A DNA stretch of 64,000 bases from Burkholderiales bacterium PBB6 (GTDB lineage Bacteria; Pseudomonadota; Gammaproteobacteria; Burkholderiales; Burkholderiaceae_C): assembly GCA_002255925.1 (NCBI GenBank), contig NKIH01000001.1, positions 744,001 to 808,000 of the forward strand. The letters run 5' to 3'. This document shows positions 51,772 through 61,442 of this stretch, one piece after another (position 1 is the first letter of the stretch; every line of letters begins with the position of its first letter). A program made the position numbers and the translations under genes. Under the pieces are notes generated by a model. It was not told where the DNA came from. It saw nothing but the letters and a program-made list of their open reading frames with translations, and searched no databases.

Positions 51772-52938
51772 ATGGGACCGTTGCAAGGATTGCGTGTGAT
51801 CGAGCTGGCCAGCATCGGCCCCGGGCCGCTGTGCGCCATGTTGCTGGCCGACCAGGGCGCCGACGTGGTGCGCATCGACCGCCTGCAGCCGAGCGGGCTC
51901 GGGCTGGATCTGGATGAGACGCAGGACATCGCGGCCCGTGGCCGGCGCTCGGTGGCGCTCGATTTGAAACACCCCGACGGCCTGGCCGCGGCGCTGGCGC
52001 TGGTGGCCGGGGCCGATGTGCTGATCGAGGGCTGGCGGCCGGATGTGGCCGAGAAGCTGGGCCTCGGCCCTGCGGATTGCCATGCGCTGAACCCGGGCCT
52101 CATCTACGGCCGCATGACGGGCTTCGGACAGACCGGCCCCTTGGCCGCGGCGGCGGGGCATGACATCAACTACATCGCCCTCACCGGCGCGCTGCACGCG
52201 ATCGGCACGGCGCAGCCCGGCAGCCCGCCCGTGCCGCCGCTGAACCTGGTGGGCGACTACGGCGGCGGCGCCCTGTATCTGGCCTTTGGCGTGATGGCCG
52301 CGTTGTTCGAGCGCCAACGCTCTGGCCGTGGGCAGGTGGTGGACGCGGCGATGGTGGACGGTGCCGCATCGTTGATGACGCTGTTTCACGGCCTGGCCGC
52401 CGGCGGTGGCTGGAACACCGCGCAGCGCGCCAGCAACCTGCTCGATGGTGGCGCGCCGTTTTATGGCTGCTATGCCACCTCGGATGAGCGCTGGGTGTCC
52501 ATCGGCCCGCTGGAGCCGAAGTTCTTTGCCCAGTTGGCGGGCCTGATCGGGCTGCCGGCGCATTTCGTGAGCAGCCAGTACCGGCGCGAAACCTGGCCGG
52601 CGATGCGCGCCGCGCTGTCGAGCATCTTTGCCAGCCGCACCCGCGACGCCTGGTGTGCATTGCTTGAAGGCACCGACGCCTGTTTTGCCCCGGTGCTTGA
52701 TTTGCACGAGGCCACCGACCATGCCCACGCCGAGGCCCGCGGCGCCTATCTGACGATCAACGGCCTGCGCCAACCCGCACCCGCCCCGCGCTTTGGGCGC
52801 AGCGTGGCGGAGGTGCCTTCGCCGCCCCCGCAACTCGGCCAGCACACCCACAGCGTGCTGCGCGAGGCGGGGTTGAGCGACGATCACATCGGCCGCTTGC
52901 TGGCCAGTGGTGCGGCGCGCCAGAATCCGGCCCCATGA
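51772..52938 (+). CDS. CaiB/BaiF CoA-transferase or alpha-methylacyl-CoA racemase
   Basis: 388 residues, class III CoA-transferase fold: [54 protein letters not shown] and the catalytic Asp in [14 protein letters not shown]. The stretch [16 protein letters not shown] is typical of the racemase (AMACR) branch, which epimerises 2-methylacyl-CoA esters. The substrate is unknown. It overlaps the following fusion gene by ATGA. Confidence 0.88.
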   Translation: MGPLQGLRVIELASIGPGPLCAMLLADQGADVVRIDRLQPSGLGLDLDETQDIAARGRRSVALDLKHPDGLAAALALVAGADVLIEGWRPDVAEKLGLGPADCHALNPGLIYGRMTGFGQTGPLAAAAGHDINYIALTGALHAIGTAQPGSPPVPPLNLVGDYGGGALYLAFGVMAALFERQRSGRGQVVDAAMVDGAASLMTLFHGLAAGGGWNTAQRASNLLDGGAPFYGCYATSDERWVSIGPLEPKFFAQLAGLIGLPAHFVSSQYRRETWPAMRAALSSIFASRTRDAWCALLEGTDACFAPVLDLHEATDHAHAEARGAYLTINGLRQPAPAPRFGRSVAEVPSPPPQLGQHTHSVLREAGLSDDHIGRLLASGAARQNPAP

Positions 52939-54608
52939 CCGCCCCCCGAGACTTTCAGCCCGCCCCGCAAGACCTGCAGGGCACCCGCCAGGCCGCCAGC
53001 CTGCTGTTGTTGCGCGACAGCCCCGCCGGCCCCGAAGTGCTGATGCTGCGTCGGGCCGAACGGGCGGATGACCTGCGCAGCGGCGTCTGGGTGTTCCCGG
53101 GCGGCGTGCTGGACCCGGTGGATGCCCGCCTGCATGCGCGGGTATCGGGCGCAGACGACGCGGCGCTGAGCGAGGACATGGGCCTGGCCGCCGGTGCGCT
53201 GGACTATGTCGTGGCCGCCATCCGCGAAAGCTTCGAGGAAGTGGGCGTGCTGCTGGCCGGGCCAGTCGAGGCGGCGCAGCGGGCGGCGCAAGAGCGCGAC
53301 GGCTGCATCACCGGCGCTGACTTCGAAGCACTGTGCCAGCGCCACGACCTGCAGTTGCAGGGCGACGCGCTGGTCTACTACAGCCATTGGCTGACCCCGC
53401 CGGGCATGCCCAAACGCTTCGATACGCGGTTCTTTGTGGCCCGCATGCCCGCCGGGCAAAAGGCGGTGGCTGACCGGGGCGAAGCGCAGGAGGTGGCCTG
53501 GTTCACGCCGGCCGCCGCGCTGGAGGCTGAGCTGAAATTGTTGCCGGTCACGCGCCGCACGTTGATGGACCTGGCCCGCGCGCCCGATGTGGCCAGCGTG
53601 CTCGACCTGGCCCGGCGCCAGCCGCCCGAGCGTTGCATGATGCCGCGCCTGGGTCTGGGGCCGAAGGGCGTGCGCCCGGTGCTGCCCGATGAATGGGCCT
53701 GGGCTGAAATCGGCCGGCTGGACCCGACTGGCCAAGGCGATGTGGCGCTGGATTTGCAGCCGCTGCGCGCCGTGCCCTTGTCGCCCCGTGTGACGCGCCT
53801 GACCTGCGCCAACGGCTCGGTGATGACCGGCCCCGGCACCAACACCTACCTCGTGCGCTCGCCCGGCAGCATGGAGGTGGCCGTGATCGACCCCGGCCCC
53901 GAAGATGCCCACACCGAGGCCCATCTGCAGGCCGTGCTGGCCGCAGCCGCGCCGGGGCGCATCACCCGTATCTTTGTCACCCACACCCACAAAGACCATT
54001 CACCCGCGGCGCAGCGGCTGCGCGCGCTGACCGGTGCGCCGGTGATTGGCCGGGTGGCCGATCACCCCGAGTGGCAGGACGCCACGATGCAGCCCGACCA
54101 CGTGCCGGCCGACGGCGAATGGTTCGAACTCGGGCCGGATGCGCACCTGCAGGCCGTGGCCACGCCCGGCCATGCGTCGAACCACGTCTGCTGGCTGCTG
54201 CCGCAAGAGCAGTTGCTGTTCACCGGCGACCATGTGATGCAGGGCTCGACGGTGGTGATCAACCCACCCGACGGCGACATGGCGGCGTATTTCCGGTCGC
54301 TGGAAGCGATGCTGGCGCTGGACCTGGATTGGCTGGCGCCGGGGCATGGTTTCCTGATGCCCGAGCCGCATGCCGAAGTGCACCGCCTGCTGGCCCATCG
54401 GCGGGTGCGCGAGGCCAAGGTGATGGCTGCACTGGCCGCCATCGGCCCGGCGACCGCCGAGCAGCTGGTGCCCGAGGTGTATGGCGACGTGCCGGTGGCC
54501 CGCCACGCCCTGGCCGCCCGTTCATTGACCGCCCACCTGCTGAAGCTGGCGGGCGACGGCCGTGCAACCTGCAGCGACGCCGAGGCCGTCTGGCAGGTGG
54601 TGGCCTGA
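52935..54608 (+). CDS. Nudix / metallo-beta-lactamase fusion protein
   Basis: A 557-residue protein. Residues 15-240 form a Nudix-like domain with [10 protein letters not shown] and the Nudix-box remnant RESFEEVGV. Residues 285-500 form a metallo-beta-lactamase domain with [37 protein letters not shown] and APGHGFLM, so its metal site is complete. A C-terminal winged helix follows ([20 protein letters not shown]). MBL hydrolases with this C-terminal helix resemble LACTB2-type endoribonucleases or thioesterases. The combined function is unknown. Coupling to a CoA-transferase favours a CoA-related role. Confidence 0.85.
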   Translation: MTAPRDFQPAPQDLQGTRQAASLLLLRDSPAGPEVLMLRRAERADDLRSGVWVFPGGVLDPVDARLHARVSGADDAALSEDMGLAAGALDYVVAAIRESFEEVGVLLAGPVEAAQRAAQERDGCITGADFEALCQRHDLQLQGDALVYYSHWLTPPGMPKRFDTRFFVARMPAGQKAVADRGEAQEVAWFTPAAALEAELKLLPVTRRTLMDLARAPDVASVLDLARRQPPERCMMPRLGLGPKGVRPVLPDEWAWAEIGRLDPTGQGDVALDLQPLRAVPLSPRVTRLTCANGSVMTGPGTNTYLVRSPGSMEVAVIDPGPEDAHTEAHLQAVLAAAAPGRITRIFVTHTHKDHSPAAQRLRALTGAPVIGRVADHPEWQDATMQPDHVPADGEWFELGPDAHLQAVATPGHASNHVCWLLPQEQLLFTGDHVMQGSTVVINPPDGDMAAYFRSLEAMLALDLDWLAPGHGFLMPEPHAEVHRLLAHRRVREAKVMAALAAIGPATAEQLVPEVYGDVPVARHALAARSLTAHLLKLAGDGRATCSDAEAVWQVVA

Positions 54609-54787
54609 CGGGCCGCACACGCGCGGATGACCGCGGATGGCCGCGGATGGCGCCGCTGCCGCCGTGCAGCGTTCTTGGGGCTTGAAAGCCCGGCGCCCAT
54701 CCCCATGTGCACCGCTGGCCGCCCGGTAAAGCCGGGCGCGCGACTTCATCAAAACCCATAAACAGAGTCCTGACTCCTCGTCCCATC
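54609..54787. promoter_or_regulatory. htpG control region with heat-shock promoter
   Basis: CTTGAAA (54681-54687), 13 bases, then CCCCATGT (54701-54708) matches the sigma-32 consensus almost exactly, placing transcription start near 54717 and a leader of about 70 bases. Further left (54621-54650) three near-repeats of CGCGGATG occur and no gene is visible. It lies between the Nudix-MBL gene and htpG. Confidence 0.85.
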
Positions 54788-56668
54788 ATGAGCAAACAGA
54801 CCCATTCCTTCCAAGCCGAGGTCAAGCAGATCCTGCACCTCGTCACGCACTCGCTGTATTCGAACCGCGAGATCTTCCTGCGCGAGCTCGTCTCGAACGC
54901 GTCCGACGCCTGCGACAAGCTGCGCTTCGAGGCGCTCGACAACGCCGCCCTGCTGGAAGACGCCCCTGAGCTGGCCGTGCGCGTGCTGTTCGACGCCGAC
55001 GCGAAGACCATCACCATCCGCGACAACGGCATCGGCATGAGCGCCGACGAAGCCGCAGCGCACCTGGGCACCATCGCCAAGAGCGGCACGCGCGAGTTCA
55101 TGTCCAAGCTCGACGGCGACCAGAAGAAGGACGCCAACCTGATTGGCCAGTTCGGCGTGGGCTTCTACTCCGGCTTCATCGTCGCCGACCGCATCACGGT
55201 CGAAACCCGTCGCGCCGGCCTGCCGGCTGATCAAGGCGTGCGCTGGTCGAGCGAAGGCACGGGTGAATATGACCTCGAAACCATCGAGCGCACCCAGCGC
55301 GGCACCGACGTCATCCTGCACCTGCGCGAAGACGCTGCCGAGTACCTGTCGACCTGGAAGCTGAAGTCCATCATCAGCAAGTACAGCGACCACATCTCGC
55401 TGCCCGTGCTGATGCAGAAGGACGAGTGGGACGCGGAAGCCGGTGCCCAGGTGAAGACCGACGAGTGGGAGCCGGTGAACAAGGCCGCGGCCCTGTGGGC
55501 GCGCAGCAAGAGCGACGTGACCGACGCCGAGTACCAGGAGTTCTACAAGCAGATCAGCTACGACAGCCAGGCGCCGCTGGCCTACACCCACAACCGGGTG
55601 GAAGGCCGCACCGAGTACACCCAGCTGCTCTACATCCCGACCAAGGCGCCGTTCGATTTGTGGAACCGCGACAAGCGCGGTGGCGTGAAGCTGTACGTCA
55701 AGCGCGTCTTCATCATGGACGATGCCGAGACGCTGCTGCCGGTGTACCTGCGCTTCGTCAAGGGCGTGATCGACTCGGCCGACCTGCCGCTGAACGTGAG
55801 CCGCGAGCTGCTGCAGGAAAGCCGCGACGTGAAGGCGATCCGCGAAGGCTCGACCAAGCGCGTGCTGTCGATGCTCGAAGCCCTGGCGGACAGCGACAGC
55901 GCCGAGGACAAGGCCAAATACCAGAGCTTCTGGAACGAGTTTGGCGCCGTGCTCAAGGAAGGCATCGGCGAGGACATGGCCAACGCCGAGCGTCTGGCCA
56001 AGCTGTACCGCTTTGCCTCGACCCACGCCGACGAGGGCGTGAGCCTGGCTGATTACGTGTCGCGCATGAAGGAAGGCCAGGACACGATCTACGTGATCAC
56101 GGCCGACACCCTGACCGCCGCCCGCAACAGCCCGCAGCTCGAGATCTTCCGCAAGAAGGGCCTCGAAGTGCTGCTGCTCACCGACCGCGTCGACGAGTGG
56201 CTGCTCTCGCACCTGCATGAGTTTGAAGGCCACTCGCTGCAAAGCGTCGCCAAGGGCGGCGTGGACCTGAGCAAGCTGCAGGACGACGAGGAAAAGAAGA
56301 AGGCCGAGGAAGCCGCCGAGACCTTCAAGCCGGTGCTGGAACGCCTGAAGGAAAGCCTGAAGAGCCGCGTCAAGGACGTGCGCGTGACGACCCGTCTGGT
56401 GGATTCGCCCGCCTGCGTGGTGGTGGAAGAGGGCGACATGAGCGCCCACCTGGCGCGTCTGCTGAAGCAGGCCGGCCAGGAAGCGCCGTCGTCATTGCCG
56501 GTGCTGGAAGTGAACCCGGACCATGCGCTGGTGAAGAAGCTGGCTGATGACCCGCGGTTCGATGACCTGGCTCAGATCCTGTTCGACCAGGCCTTGCTGG
56601 CCGACGGCGCCCAGCTGGACGACCCGGCCGCCTATGTGCAGCGCGTGACGCGCTTGCTGGCGGCCTGA
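54788..56668 (+). CDS. htpG: Chaperone HtpG (Hsp90)
   Basis: 626 residues from the ATG at 54788. The GHKL ATPase domain shows [30 protein letters not shown], and [14 protein letters not shown]. The middle domain contains [16 protein letters not shown] and [20 protein letters not shown] with the catalytic Arg, and a C-terminal dimerisation domain follows. It is the bacterial Hsp90 that remodels client proteins with DnaK. Its heat-shock promoter agrees with the function. Confidence 0.97.
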   Translation: MSKQTHSFQAEVKQILHLVTHSLYSNREIFLRELVSNASDACDKLRFEALDNAALLEDAPELAVRVLFDADAKTITIRDNGIGMSADEAAAHLGTIAKSGTREFMSKLDGDQKKDANLIGQFGVGFYSGFIVADRITVETRRAGLPADQGVRWSSEGTGEYDLETIERTQRGTDVILHLREDAAEYLSTWKLKSIISKYSDHISLPVLMQKDEWDAEAGAQVKTDEWEPVNKAAALWARSKSDVTDAEYQEFYKQISYDSQAPLAYTHNRVEGRTEYTQLLYIPTKAPFDLWNRDKRGGVKLYVKRVFIMDDAETLLPVYLRFVKGVIDSADLPLNVSRELLQESRDVKAIREGSTKRVLSMLEALADSDSAEDKAKYQSFWNEFGAVLKEGIGEDMANAERLAKLYRFASTHADEGVSLADYVSRMKEGQDTIYVITADTLTAARNSPQLEIFRKKGLEVLLLTDRVDEWLLSHLHEFEGHSLQSVAKGGVDLSKLQDDEEKKKAEEAAETFKPVLERLKESLKSRVKDVRVTTRLVDSPACVVVEEGDMSAHLARLLKQAGQEAPSSLPVLEVNPDHALVKKLADDPRFDDLAQILFDQALLADGAQLDDPAAYVQRVTRLLAA

Positions 56669-56680
56669 GCTCGAGCCGGC

Positions 56681-56700
56681 GCTGAGCCTTCGGGCTCAGC
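56681..56700. terminator. TTCG-loop hairpin between htpG and srkA
   Basis: GCTGAGCC at 56681-56688 and GGCTCAGC at 56693-56700 form a perfect 8-bp stem capped by a TTCG tetraloop. The right arm contains the stop codon of the convergent srkA gene (56696-56698). It should act in both directions. Confidence 0.65.
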
Positions 56701-57745
56701 CGAGCAGGTCGCGCATGCGCTCGACCTGCTCGTTCAATTCGGTGGCCTGCTGCTGCCAGTAGCTCGGGCTGTCGAACCACGGAAAGCCGATCGGGAACGC
56801 CGGGTCTGACCAGCGTTCGGCGATCCAGGCGCTGTGGTGAATCATCCGCAGCGTGCGCAGCGGCTCGATCAGCAGCAGCTCCCGGTCGTCAAAGGGGGTG
56901 AAGTCGCGGTAGCCGTCGAGCAGGTGGTGCAGCGCGGCGTCGGTGGCCTCGCGCTCACCGGGCAGCAACATCCACAGGTCTTGCACGGCCGGGCCGGTGC
57001 AGCAGTCGTCAAAGTCGACGAGGTTCGGGCCGCTGTGCTGGCCTTCGTCGCGCCACAGCAGGTTGCCGGGGTGGCAGTCGCCGTGCAGACGAAAGCTGCG
57101 CACGCCATCAAGGCGGGCGGTCAGCTGATCGATCAATTCGAGGGCCTGGGCACTGGCGCGCAGCCAGCTGCTTTCGGTGTCGGCATGCACGGTGCCGCTG
57201 TCCAGCAGCCGTTGTCGCGCTGCGTGGCCGTAGGTCTGGCTGTTCAGCGTGCGCCGGTGCTCGAAGCGGCCGCGCCGGCCCACCGCATGCACGCGGCCCA
57301 GCAGGCGGCCCAGGCGCGCCAGCGTTTCCGGGTGTTCCAGCTCCGGGGCATGGCCCACGCGCCGCTCGGTCACGGCAAGGCGGAAGGTGCCGCCGTCCGG
57401 GGTGGTGAAGCGCCCCAGCGTCGGCGTGCACAACACCAGGTCGGGCGTGCGCGGCTGCAGGGCCAGCGGCGTGACCACCGGCAGATCGGCCTCGGCCAGC
57501 TCAGCCGTCAGGGCATGTTCCTCGGCGATCTGGGCGTCGGTCCAGCGATTCGGCCGATAGAACTTGGCGACGACGGCGCTGCCGTCTTCCAGGTGCGCCA
57601 TCCACACCCGGTTTTCATAGGAGTTCAGCTGCAGCAGCCGCCCGTCGGCGTCAAAGCCGGCGGCGTATAGCGCTTCGAGCACCGCCTGAGGATCGAGGCT
57701 GGCGTAGGGCGCCAGGGTGGGAGCGTGGTCAGATGCGGTGGGCAT
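56696..57745 (-). CDS. srkA: Stress-response protein kinase SrkA (YihE)
   Basis: 349 residues. An aminoglycoside-phosphotransferase-like kinase: NSYENRVWMAHLEDGSAVVA, KFYRPNRWTDAQIAEEHAL, the catalytic loop RLHGDCHPGNLLWRDE and the metal-binding DFDDC. The pattern is that of SrkA/YihE, a kinase that protects against envelope and oxidative stress. It is convergent with htpG and shares its terminator hairpin. Confidence 0.93.
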   Translation of the reverse strand: MPTASDHAPTLAPYASLDPQAVLEALYAAGFDADGRLLQLNSYENRVWMAHLEDGSAVVAKFYRPNRWTDAQIAEEHALTAELAEADLPVVTPLALQPRTPDLVLCTPTLGRFTTPDGGTFRLAVTERRVGHAPELEHPETLARLGRLLGRVHAVGRRGRFEHRRTLNSQTYGHAARQRLLDSGTVHADTESSWLRASAQALELIDQLTARLDGVRSFRLHGDCHPGNLLWRDEGQHSGPNLVDFDDCCTGPAVQDLWMLLPGEREATDAALHHLLDGYRDFTPFDDRELLLIEPLRTLRMIHHSAWIAERWSDPAFPIGFPWFDSPSYWQQQATELNEQVERMRDLLG

Positions 57746-57768
57746 CGCCGCATCCTACGCGAGCAGGC

Positions 57769-58440
57769 TCACTCGATCGTGGTCTGCCGGGTCTTGCCGA
57801 TGCCGGCCTTCACTTCCGAAAAGAAGTGCAGCAGCAGGTCCATGCGCTGGGCGTGACTCTTCATCTGGTAGTCAAGCTCGGCGGCCTGCACTTCCACCAT
57901 CTCCTCGACATGTGAGGCGAACGATTCCGGCGGCAGTTTCAGGCGGGCTTCCGATTCACTGCCGTCACGCACCACCTCGGCCCCCGACTTGCGGGCGATC
58001 TTCAGCATGGCGGTGTTTTCGCTCAAGGCATGGATGATCATCGTTTCGACATTCCGGTTGCGGGCGTGCAGCACGGCATGGTCAAACAGGCGACGGCCGT
58101 AGCCGCGAGCGCGGGCCTTGGGCAGCACGGACACACCGAACTCGGCAGCGGCCGGCTCGTTGGGCAGCTCGGGCAGGTAAGCCAGGTGGGCCATGGCGAT
58201 CAGCTCGAGCTTGCGGTTGAACACGCCAAAGACCTCGTCGCGGCGGAAGTCCAGCAGATCGACATAGCGGCCGATCTGGGCGTCATTTGCCGCATAGCCG
58301 AAGCGCAGGTAACGGTCTTGCGGCTCCATGGCCAGCAGGTGCGCAAGCACACGCGGGCGGTGGCGCTCAGACAGCGAGCGGATCGGGATCCAGCGAAAGG
58401 AAGCAGGGTTGGCAACAGGCGTCACACCGGATTCGTCCAT
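57769..58440 (-). CDS. GNAT-family N-acetyltransferase
   Basis: A 223-residue protein with a GGAG site before the ATG at 58440. The acetyl-CoA-binding motif is KARARGYGRRLFDHAV in the V-P-KARGYG arrangement, preceded by the beta strand AAAEFGVSVLP and followed by IIHALSENTAMLKIARKSGA. The substrate is unknown. It has a helical C-terminal tail. Confidence 0.85.
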   Translation of the reverse strand: MDESGVTPVANPASFRWIPIRSLSERHRPRVLAHLLAMEPQDRYLRFGYAANDAQIGRYVDLLDFRRDEVFGVFNRKLELIAMAHLAYLPELPNEPAAAEFGVSVLPKARARGYGRRLFDHAVLHARNRNVETMIIHALSENTAMLKIARKSGAEVVRDGSESEARLKLPPESFASHVEEMVEVQAAELDYQMKSHAQRMDLLLHFFSEVKAGIGKTRQTTIE

Positions 58441-58797
58441 CGGGACACTCCAGGAACTAAGGGATTACCCGCAATGTACACGGCCCGTCTGGAGAGCGGT
58501 ACCCAGAAGCCTGATGCGGCTGAGGCAGAATTCGCAGTGGACACAAAAGTTTTCTGCGATATACTCGCGGGCTTTCCCGCAATCGGCGGGGAGAGCGGGC
58601 CATTGTTGTGGCCATGTTCAGGGCAGTTGACTGGCATGGCACGGCACCGGCGCCCGGTGTGACCTGAGAGGCCGCCGGTTGATGTGTTTTTCGAGAGTCA
58701 AAACTCTTCGGTCAGCGCACCAACCCCTCCAAAAGCGGTTCCGATGGCACTCGGCCAGCCGCTCATACAGCCGTAATTCTCATACAGAGACCATCTC
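58441..58797 (+). promoter_or_regulatory. Promoter and leader of rplM-rpsI
   Basis: A 357-base region without a gene. A sigma-70-like promoter is read at TGGACA (58538-58543), 16 bases, TATACT (58560-58565), giving a leader of about 225 bases. The leader can form GCGGG-CTTT-CCCGC (58567-58580) and AGAGT-CAAA-ACTCT (58694-58707). Such a long leader suits autogenous control by ribosomal protein L13, but I cannot identify its binding site. Confidence 0.55.
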
Positions 58798-59226
58798 ATG
58801 AAGACCTTCAGCGCCAAACCGGCCGAGGTGACGCACGAGTGGCTTGTGATTGACGCCACCGACAAGGTGCTCGGACGTGTTGCCAGCGAAGTGGCACTCC
58901 GTTTGCGCGGCAAGCACAAGGCCATTTACACGCCTCACGTGGACACCGGTGATTTCATCATCATCCTGAACGCCGACAAGATCCGCGTCACTGGCAACAA
59001 GGCCAATGACAAGGTGTACTACCGTCACTCGGGTTTCCCGGGCGGTATCTACGGCACCAAGTTCAAGGACATGCAAGCCAAGCACCCAGGCCGCGCCCTG
59101 GAAAAGGCCGTCAAGGGCATGCTGCCCAAGGGCCCGCTCGGCTACGCCATGATCAAGAAGCTGAAGGTGTATGCGGGCGACACGCATCCGCACGCCGCCC
59201 AGCAGCCCAAGGCGCTGGAAATCTAA
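58798..59226 (+). CDS. rplM: 50S ribosomal protein L13
   Basis: 142 residues, full length. It begins [20 protein letters not shown] and carries the family segments [26 protein letters not shown]-type [20 protein letters not shown] and [20 protein letters not shown]. An early-assembling protein of the large subunit. It is followed after 9 bases by rpsI, the universal pairing. Confidence 0.98.
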   Translation: MKTFSAKPAEVTHEWLVIDATDKVLGRVASEVALRLRGKHKAIYTPHVDTGDFIIILNADKIRVTGNKANDKVYYRHSGFPGGIYGTKFKDMQAKHPGRALEKAVKGMLPKGPLGYAMIKKLKVYAGDTHPHAAQQPKALEI

Positions 59227-59235
59227 GGAGCGGTG

Positions 59236-59628
59236 ATGATCGGTAATTGGAACTACGGCACTGGCCGTCGCAAGTCGTCCGTCGCACGCGTCTTCATGAA
59301 GAAGGGCACCGGCCTGATCACCGTCAACGGCAAGACCGTGGACGAGTACTTCGGCCGTCAAACCTCGATCATGATCGTCAAGCAGCCTCTGATGCTGACG
59401 GCCAACGCTGAAACGTTTGACATCAAGATCAACGTGCATGGCGGCGGTGAGTCCGGCCAGGCAGGTGCAGCCCGTCACGGCATCACCCGCGCACTGATCG
59501 ACTACGATGCAGCCCTGAAGCCCGAACTGAGCCACGCCGGCTTCGTCACGCGTGATGCGCGTGAAGTCGAGCGTAAGAAGGTCGGTTTCCACGGTGCACG
59601 TCGCCGCAAGCAGTTCAGCAAGCGCTGA
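59236..59628 (+). CDS. rpsI: 30S ribosomal protein S9
   Basis: 130 residues from the ATG at 59236, behind AAGGAG. It starts [20 protein letters not shown] and ends in the conserved basic tail [17 protein letters not shown], whose last residues reach the P-site tRNA. Cotranscribed with rplM. Confidence 0.98.
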   Translation: MIGNWNYGTGRRKSSVARVFMKKGTGLITVNGKTVDEYFGRQTSIMIVKQPLMLTANAETFDIKINVHGGGESGQAGAARHGITRALIDYDAALKPELSHAGFVTRDAREVERKKVGFHGARRRKQFSKR

Positions 59629-59660
59629 TACCGCGAAGCACCTTCGTGGTGTTTCATTTC

Positions 59661-59690
59661 AAAGGCCGCCCTGTGCGGCCTTTGTCGTCT
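59661..59690 (+). terminator. Terminator of rplM-rpsI
   Basis: AAAGGCCGC (59661-59669), loop CCTGT and GCGGCCTTT (59675-59683), then a T-rich stretch TTTGTCGTCT. A smaller CACC-TTCGT-GGTG stem lies just before it (about 59638-59650). Confidence 0.75.
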
Positions 59691-59727
59691 TTGGCCCCCG
59701 GTTTCAACCAGACACGGAGCGTTGCTG

Positions 59728-60444
59728 ATGCGTTGGAAGTTGTTGCGCCGTCGCCTGTCCGTCAGCGCGCCGCGCATGATCGTCCGCAGCCACCTGCCGT
59801 GGCCCCTGCGTTGGGCCGTGGCCGCTGTCGCATTCGGTTTTTCTGCAGCGCTGGCCTTGTGGGCGTTTGAATTCGGCAAGGACATCGCCGGCCTGGACCG
59901 GGGTGCCAAGGACGAGCTCAGCCGCCTGCGCAATGAGGCGACCGAGCTGCGTGATGCGCGCGACAAGGCGCAGTCCATCGCCAACACCGCTGAAAGCCTG
60001 CTCAAGACCGAGCGCGTGGCACAGGAGCGTCTGGCTGCGCAGCTGCGCCAGGCCGAATCGGACAACCTGACCCTGAAGGCCGACCTCGGCTTCTTTGAGC
60101 GGCTGTTGCCGGCGGCCGGTGCCGTTGAGGGCGCCCTGGTGTTGCGCGGGTTCCAGATCGAGCCCGACGGCGCAGGTTCCTGGAAGTACCAGTTGCTCGC
60201 CATGCAGAGTGGCAAGGCGGGCGGTGTCTTCAACGGCCGCTATGACGTCACGCTGTCGGGCACCTTGGACGGCAAACCGTGGACGATGAGCTTTCCGAAT
60301 GGCATGCAAACTTTGCAAGTGAAGCAATATGCAAGGGTGGAAGGGCGCATCGCCGTTCCGGCATCGGCCGTGGTAAAAACCGCGCAGCTCAAGGTGGTTG
60401 ATGCCAGTGGCGCCGTGCGTGCCAGCCAGACCACCCGACTGTGA
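59728..60444 (+). CDS. DUF6776-type membrane-anchored coiled-coil protein
   Basis: 238 residues from the ATG at 59728. One membrane helix near residues 30-48 (WAVAAVAFGFSAALALWAF) leads into a coiled coil at about 58-125 (DELSRLRNEATELRDARDKA onward) and a beta-rich C-terminal domain (GAGSWKYQLLAMQSG, TMSFPNGMQTLQVKQY). The topology suggests a periplasmic coiled coil. From memory it matches a family specific to Burkholderiales near erpA. Function unknown. Confidence 0.8.
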   Translation: MRWKLLRRRLSVSAPRMIVRSHLPWPLRWAVAAVAFGFSAALALWAFEFGKDIAGLDRGAKDELSRLRNEATELRDARDKAQSIANTAESLLKTERVAQERLAAQLRQAESDNLTLKADLGFFERLLPAAGAVEGALVLRGFQIEPDGAGSWKYQLLAMQSGKAGGVFNGRYDVTLSGTLDGKPWTMSFPNGMQTLQVKQYARVEGRIAVPASAVVKTAQLKVVDASGAVRASQTTRL

Positions 60445-60551
60445 CGGCGCACGGGGTTTCATGCCCTGACGCGCTGCTTTGACAACTCGATTGGGACAAT
60501 GGCTGATGCGCCCGCTAGAAAGCTGGCCACGGCTGCTGTGGAGAACATCAC

Positions 60552-60974
60552 ATGTGGTTCAGCAAGAAGAAGCAACCCCCGATTCGCAGCCTGATTGGCG
60601 AGGGCACCGCGGTGCACGGCGAACTCCGGTTCACCGACGGTCTGCGCATTGACGGTGAAGTGCACGGCGACGTGATCGCCGAAAGTGGCACCGGCAGCCT
60701 GCTCGTGATCAGCGAAAATGCCCGCGTGGTGGGCAAGGTGATCGCGGGTCATGTGATCATCAACGGTACTGTTACCGGCCCGGTCATGTCCAATGAGCTG
60801 CTGGAGCTTCAGCCCAAGGCTCGCATCGTGGGTGATGTCACCTACGAATCACTGGAAATGCACCAAGGCGCCACCATTGATGGCGGCCTGCAGCACCGTG
60901 CGGCCGGCACCAAGCTGTTGATTGAAGAAGACAAGCAGTCGCCCCTGAAGCTGGCTGCTTCCAACGAATCCTGA
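60552..60974 (+). CDS. Bactofilin (polymer-forming cytoskeletal protein)
   Basis: 140 residues. After a short membrane-targeting N-terminus ([20 protein letters not shown]) comes the right-handed beta-helix of bactofilins ([40 protein letters not shown]). Bactofilins polymerise into filaments that position cell-wall enzymes. The M23 endopeptidase encoded nearby is a plausible functional partner, as elsewhere in bacteria. Confidence 0.93.
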   Translation: MWFSKKKQPPIRSLIGEGTAVHGELRFTDGLRIDGEVHGDVIAESGTGSLLVISENARVVGKVIAGHVIINGTVTGPVMSNELLELQPKARIVGDVTYESLEMHQGATIDGGLQHRAAGTKLLIEEDKQSPLKLAASNES

Positions 60975-60991
60975 TTTTCCGAAAGGTCACC

Positions 60992-61366
60992 ATGAACGCT
61001 GTCGCCGAAACCCTGACCCCCAGCACCGAAGGCATGCCTGCTCCGCTGGTCTTTACCGATGCGGCTGCTGCCAAGGTGGCTGATCTGGTGGCCGAAGAAG
61101 GCAACCCGGAGCTGAAGCTGCGCGTGTTCGTGCAGGGCGGCGGCTGCTCGGGCTTCCAGTACGGTTTCACCTTCGACGAAATCGTGAACGCTGACGACAC
61201 CCAGATGGGCAAGAACGGCGTGACGCTGCTGATCGACGCGATGAGCCTGCAGTACCTGGTCGGCGCCGAGATCGACTACAAGGAAGATCTGCAAGGCGCC
61301 CAGTTCGTCATCAAGAACCCGAACGCCACCACCACCTGCGGTTGCGGCTCCAGCTTCTCGGCTTGA
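60992..61366 (+). CDS. erpA: Iron-sulfur cluster insertion protein ErpA
   Basis: 124 residues, A-type carrier with the three cluster cysteines in GGCSGFQY and TCGCGSSFS, and [20 protein letters not shown] between them. It delivers iron-sulfur clusters to apoproteins such as IspG/IspH. It is separated by only 17 bases from the bactofilin gene. Confidence 0.96.
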   Translation: MNAVAETLTPSTEGMPAPLVFTDAAAAKVADLVAEEGNPELKLRVFVQGGGCSGFQYGFTFDEIVNADDTQMGKNGVTLLIDAMSLQYLVGAEIDYKEDLQGAQFVIKNPNATTTCGCGSSFSA

Positions 61367-61372
61367 GTGGCC

Positions 61373-61425
61373 GGCACCTGCGGGTGCCTTGCCAGCAAAT
61401 CAGCCACCTTCGGGTGGCTTTTTTT
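61373..61425. terminator. Double hairpin terminator after erpA
   Basis: GGCACC-TGCG-GGTGCC (61373-61388) is followed by the stronger AGCCACC-TTCG-GGTGGCT (61402-61419) and a run of six T. It is a textbook intrinsic terminator for erpA and lies just outside the convergent anmK stop codon. Confidence 0.9.
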
Positions 61426-61442
61426 CGTCTGAACCTTGTGAA

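Noticed and set aside
54621-54650. Three near-repeats of CGCGGATG upstream of htpG, considered as a repeat array
   Set aside because: Only three short imperfect copies without spacers. Probably a small tandem slip, not a CRISPR or regulatory array.
54749-56449. A 566-codon minus-strand frame opposite htpG
   Set aside because: htpG is unmistakable and the antisense product is repetitive and unrelated to any family.
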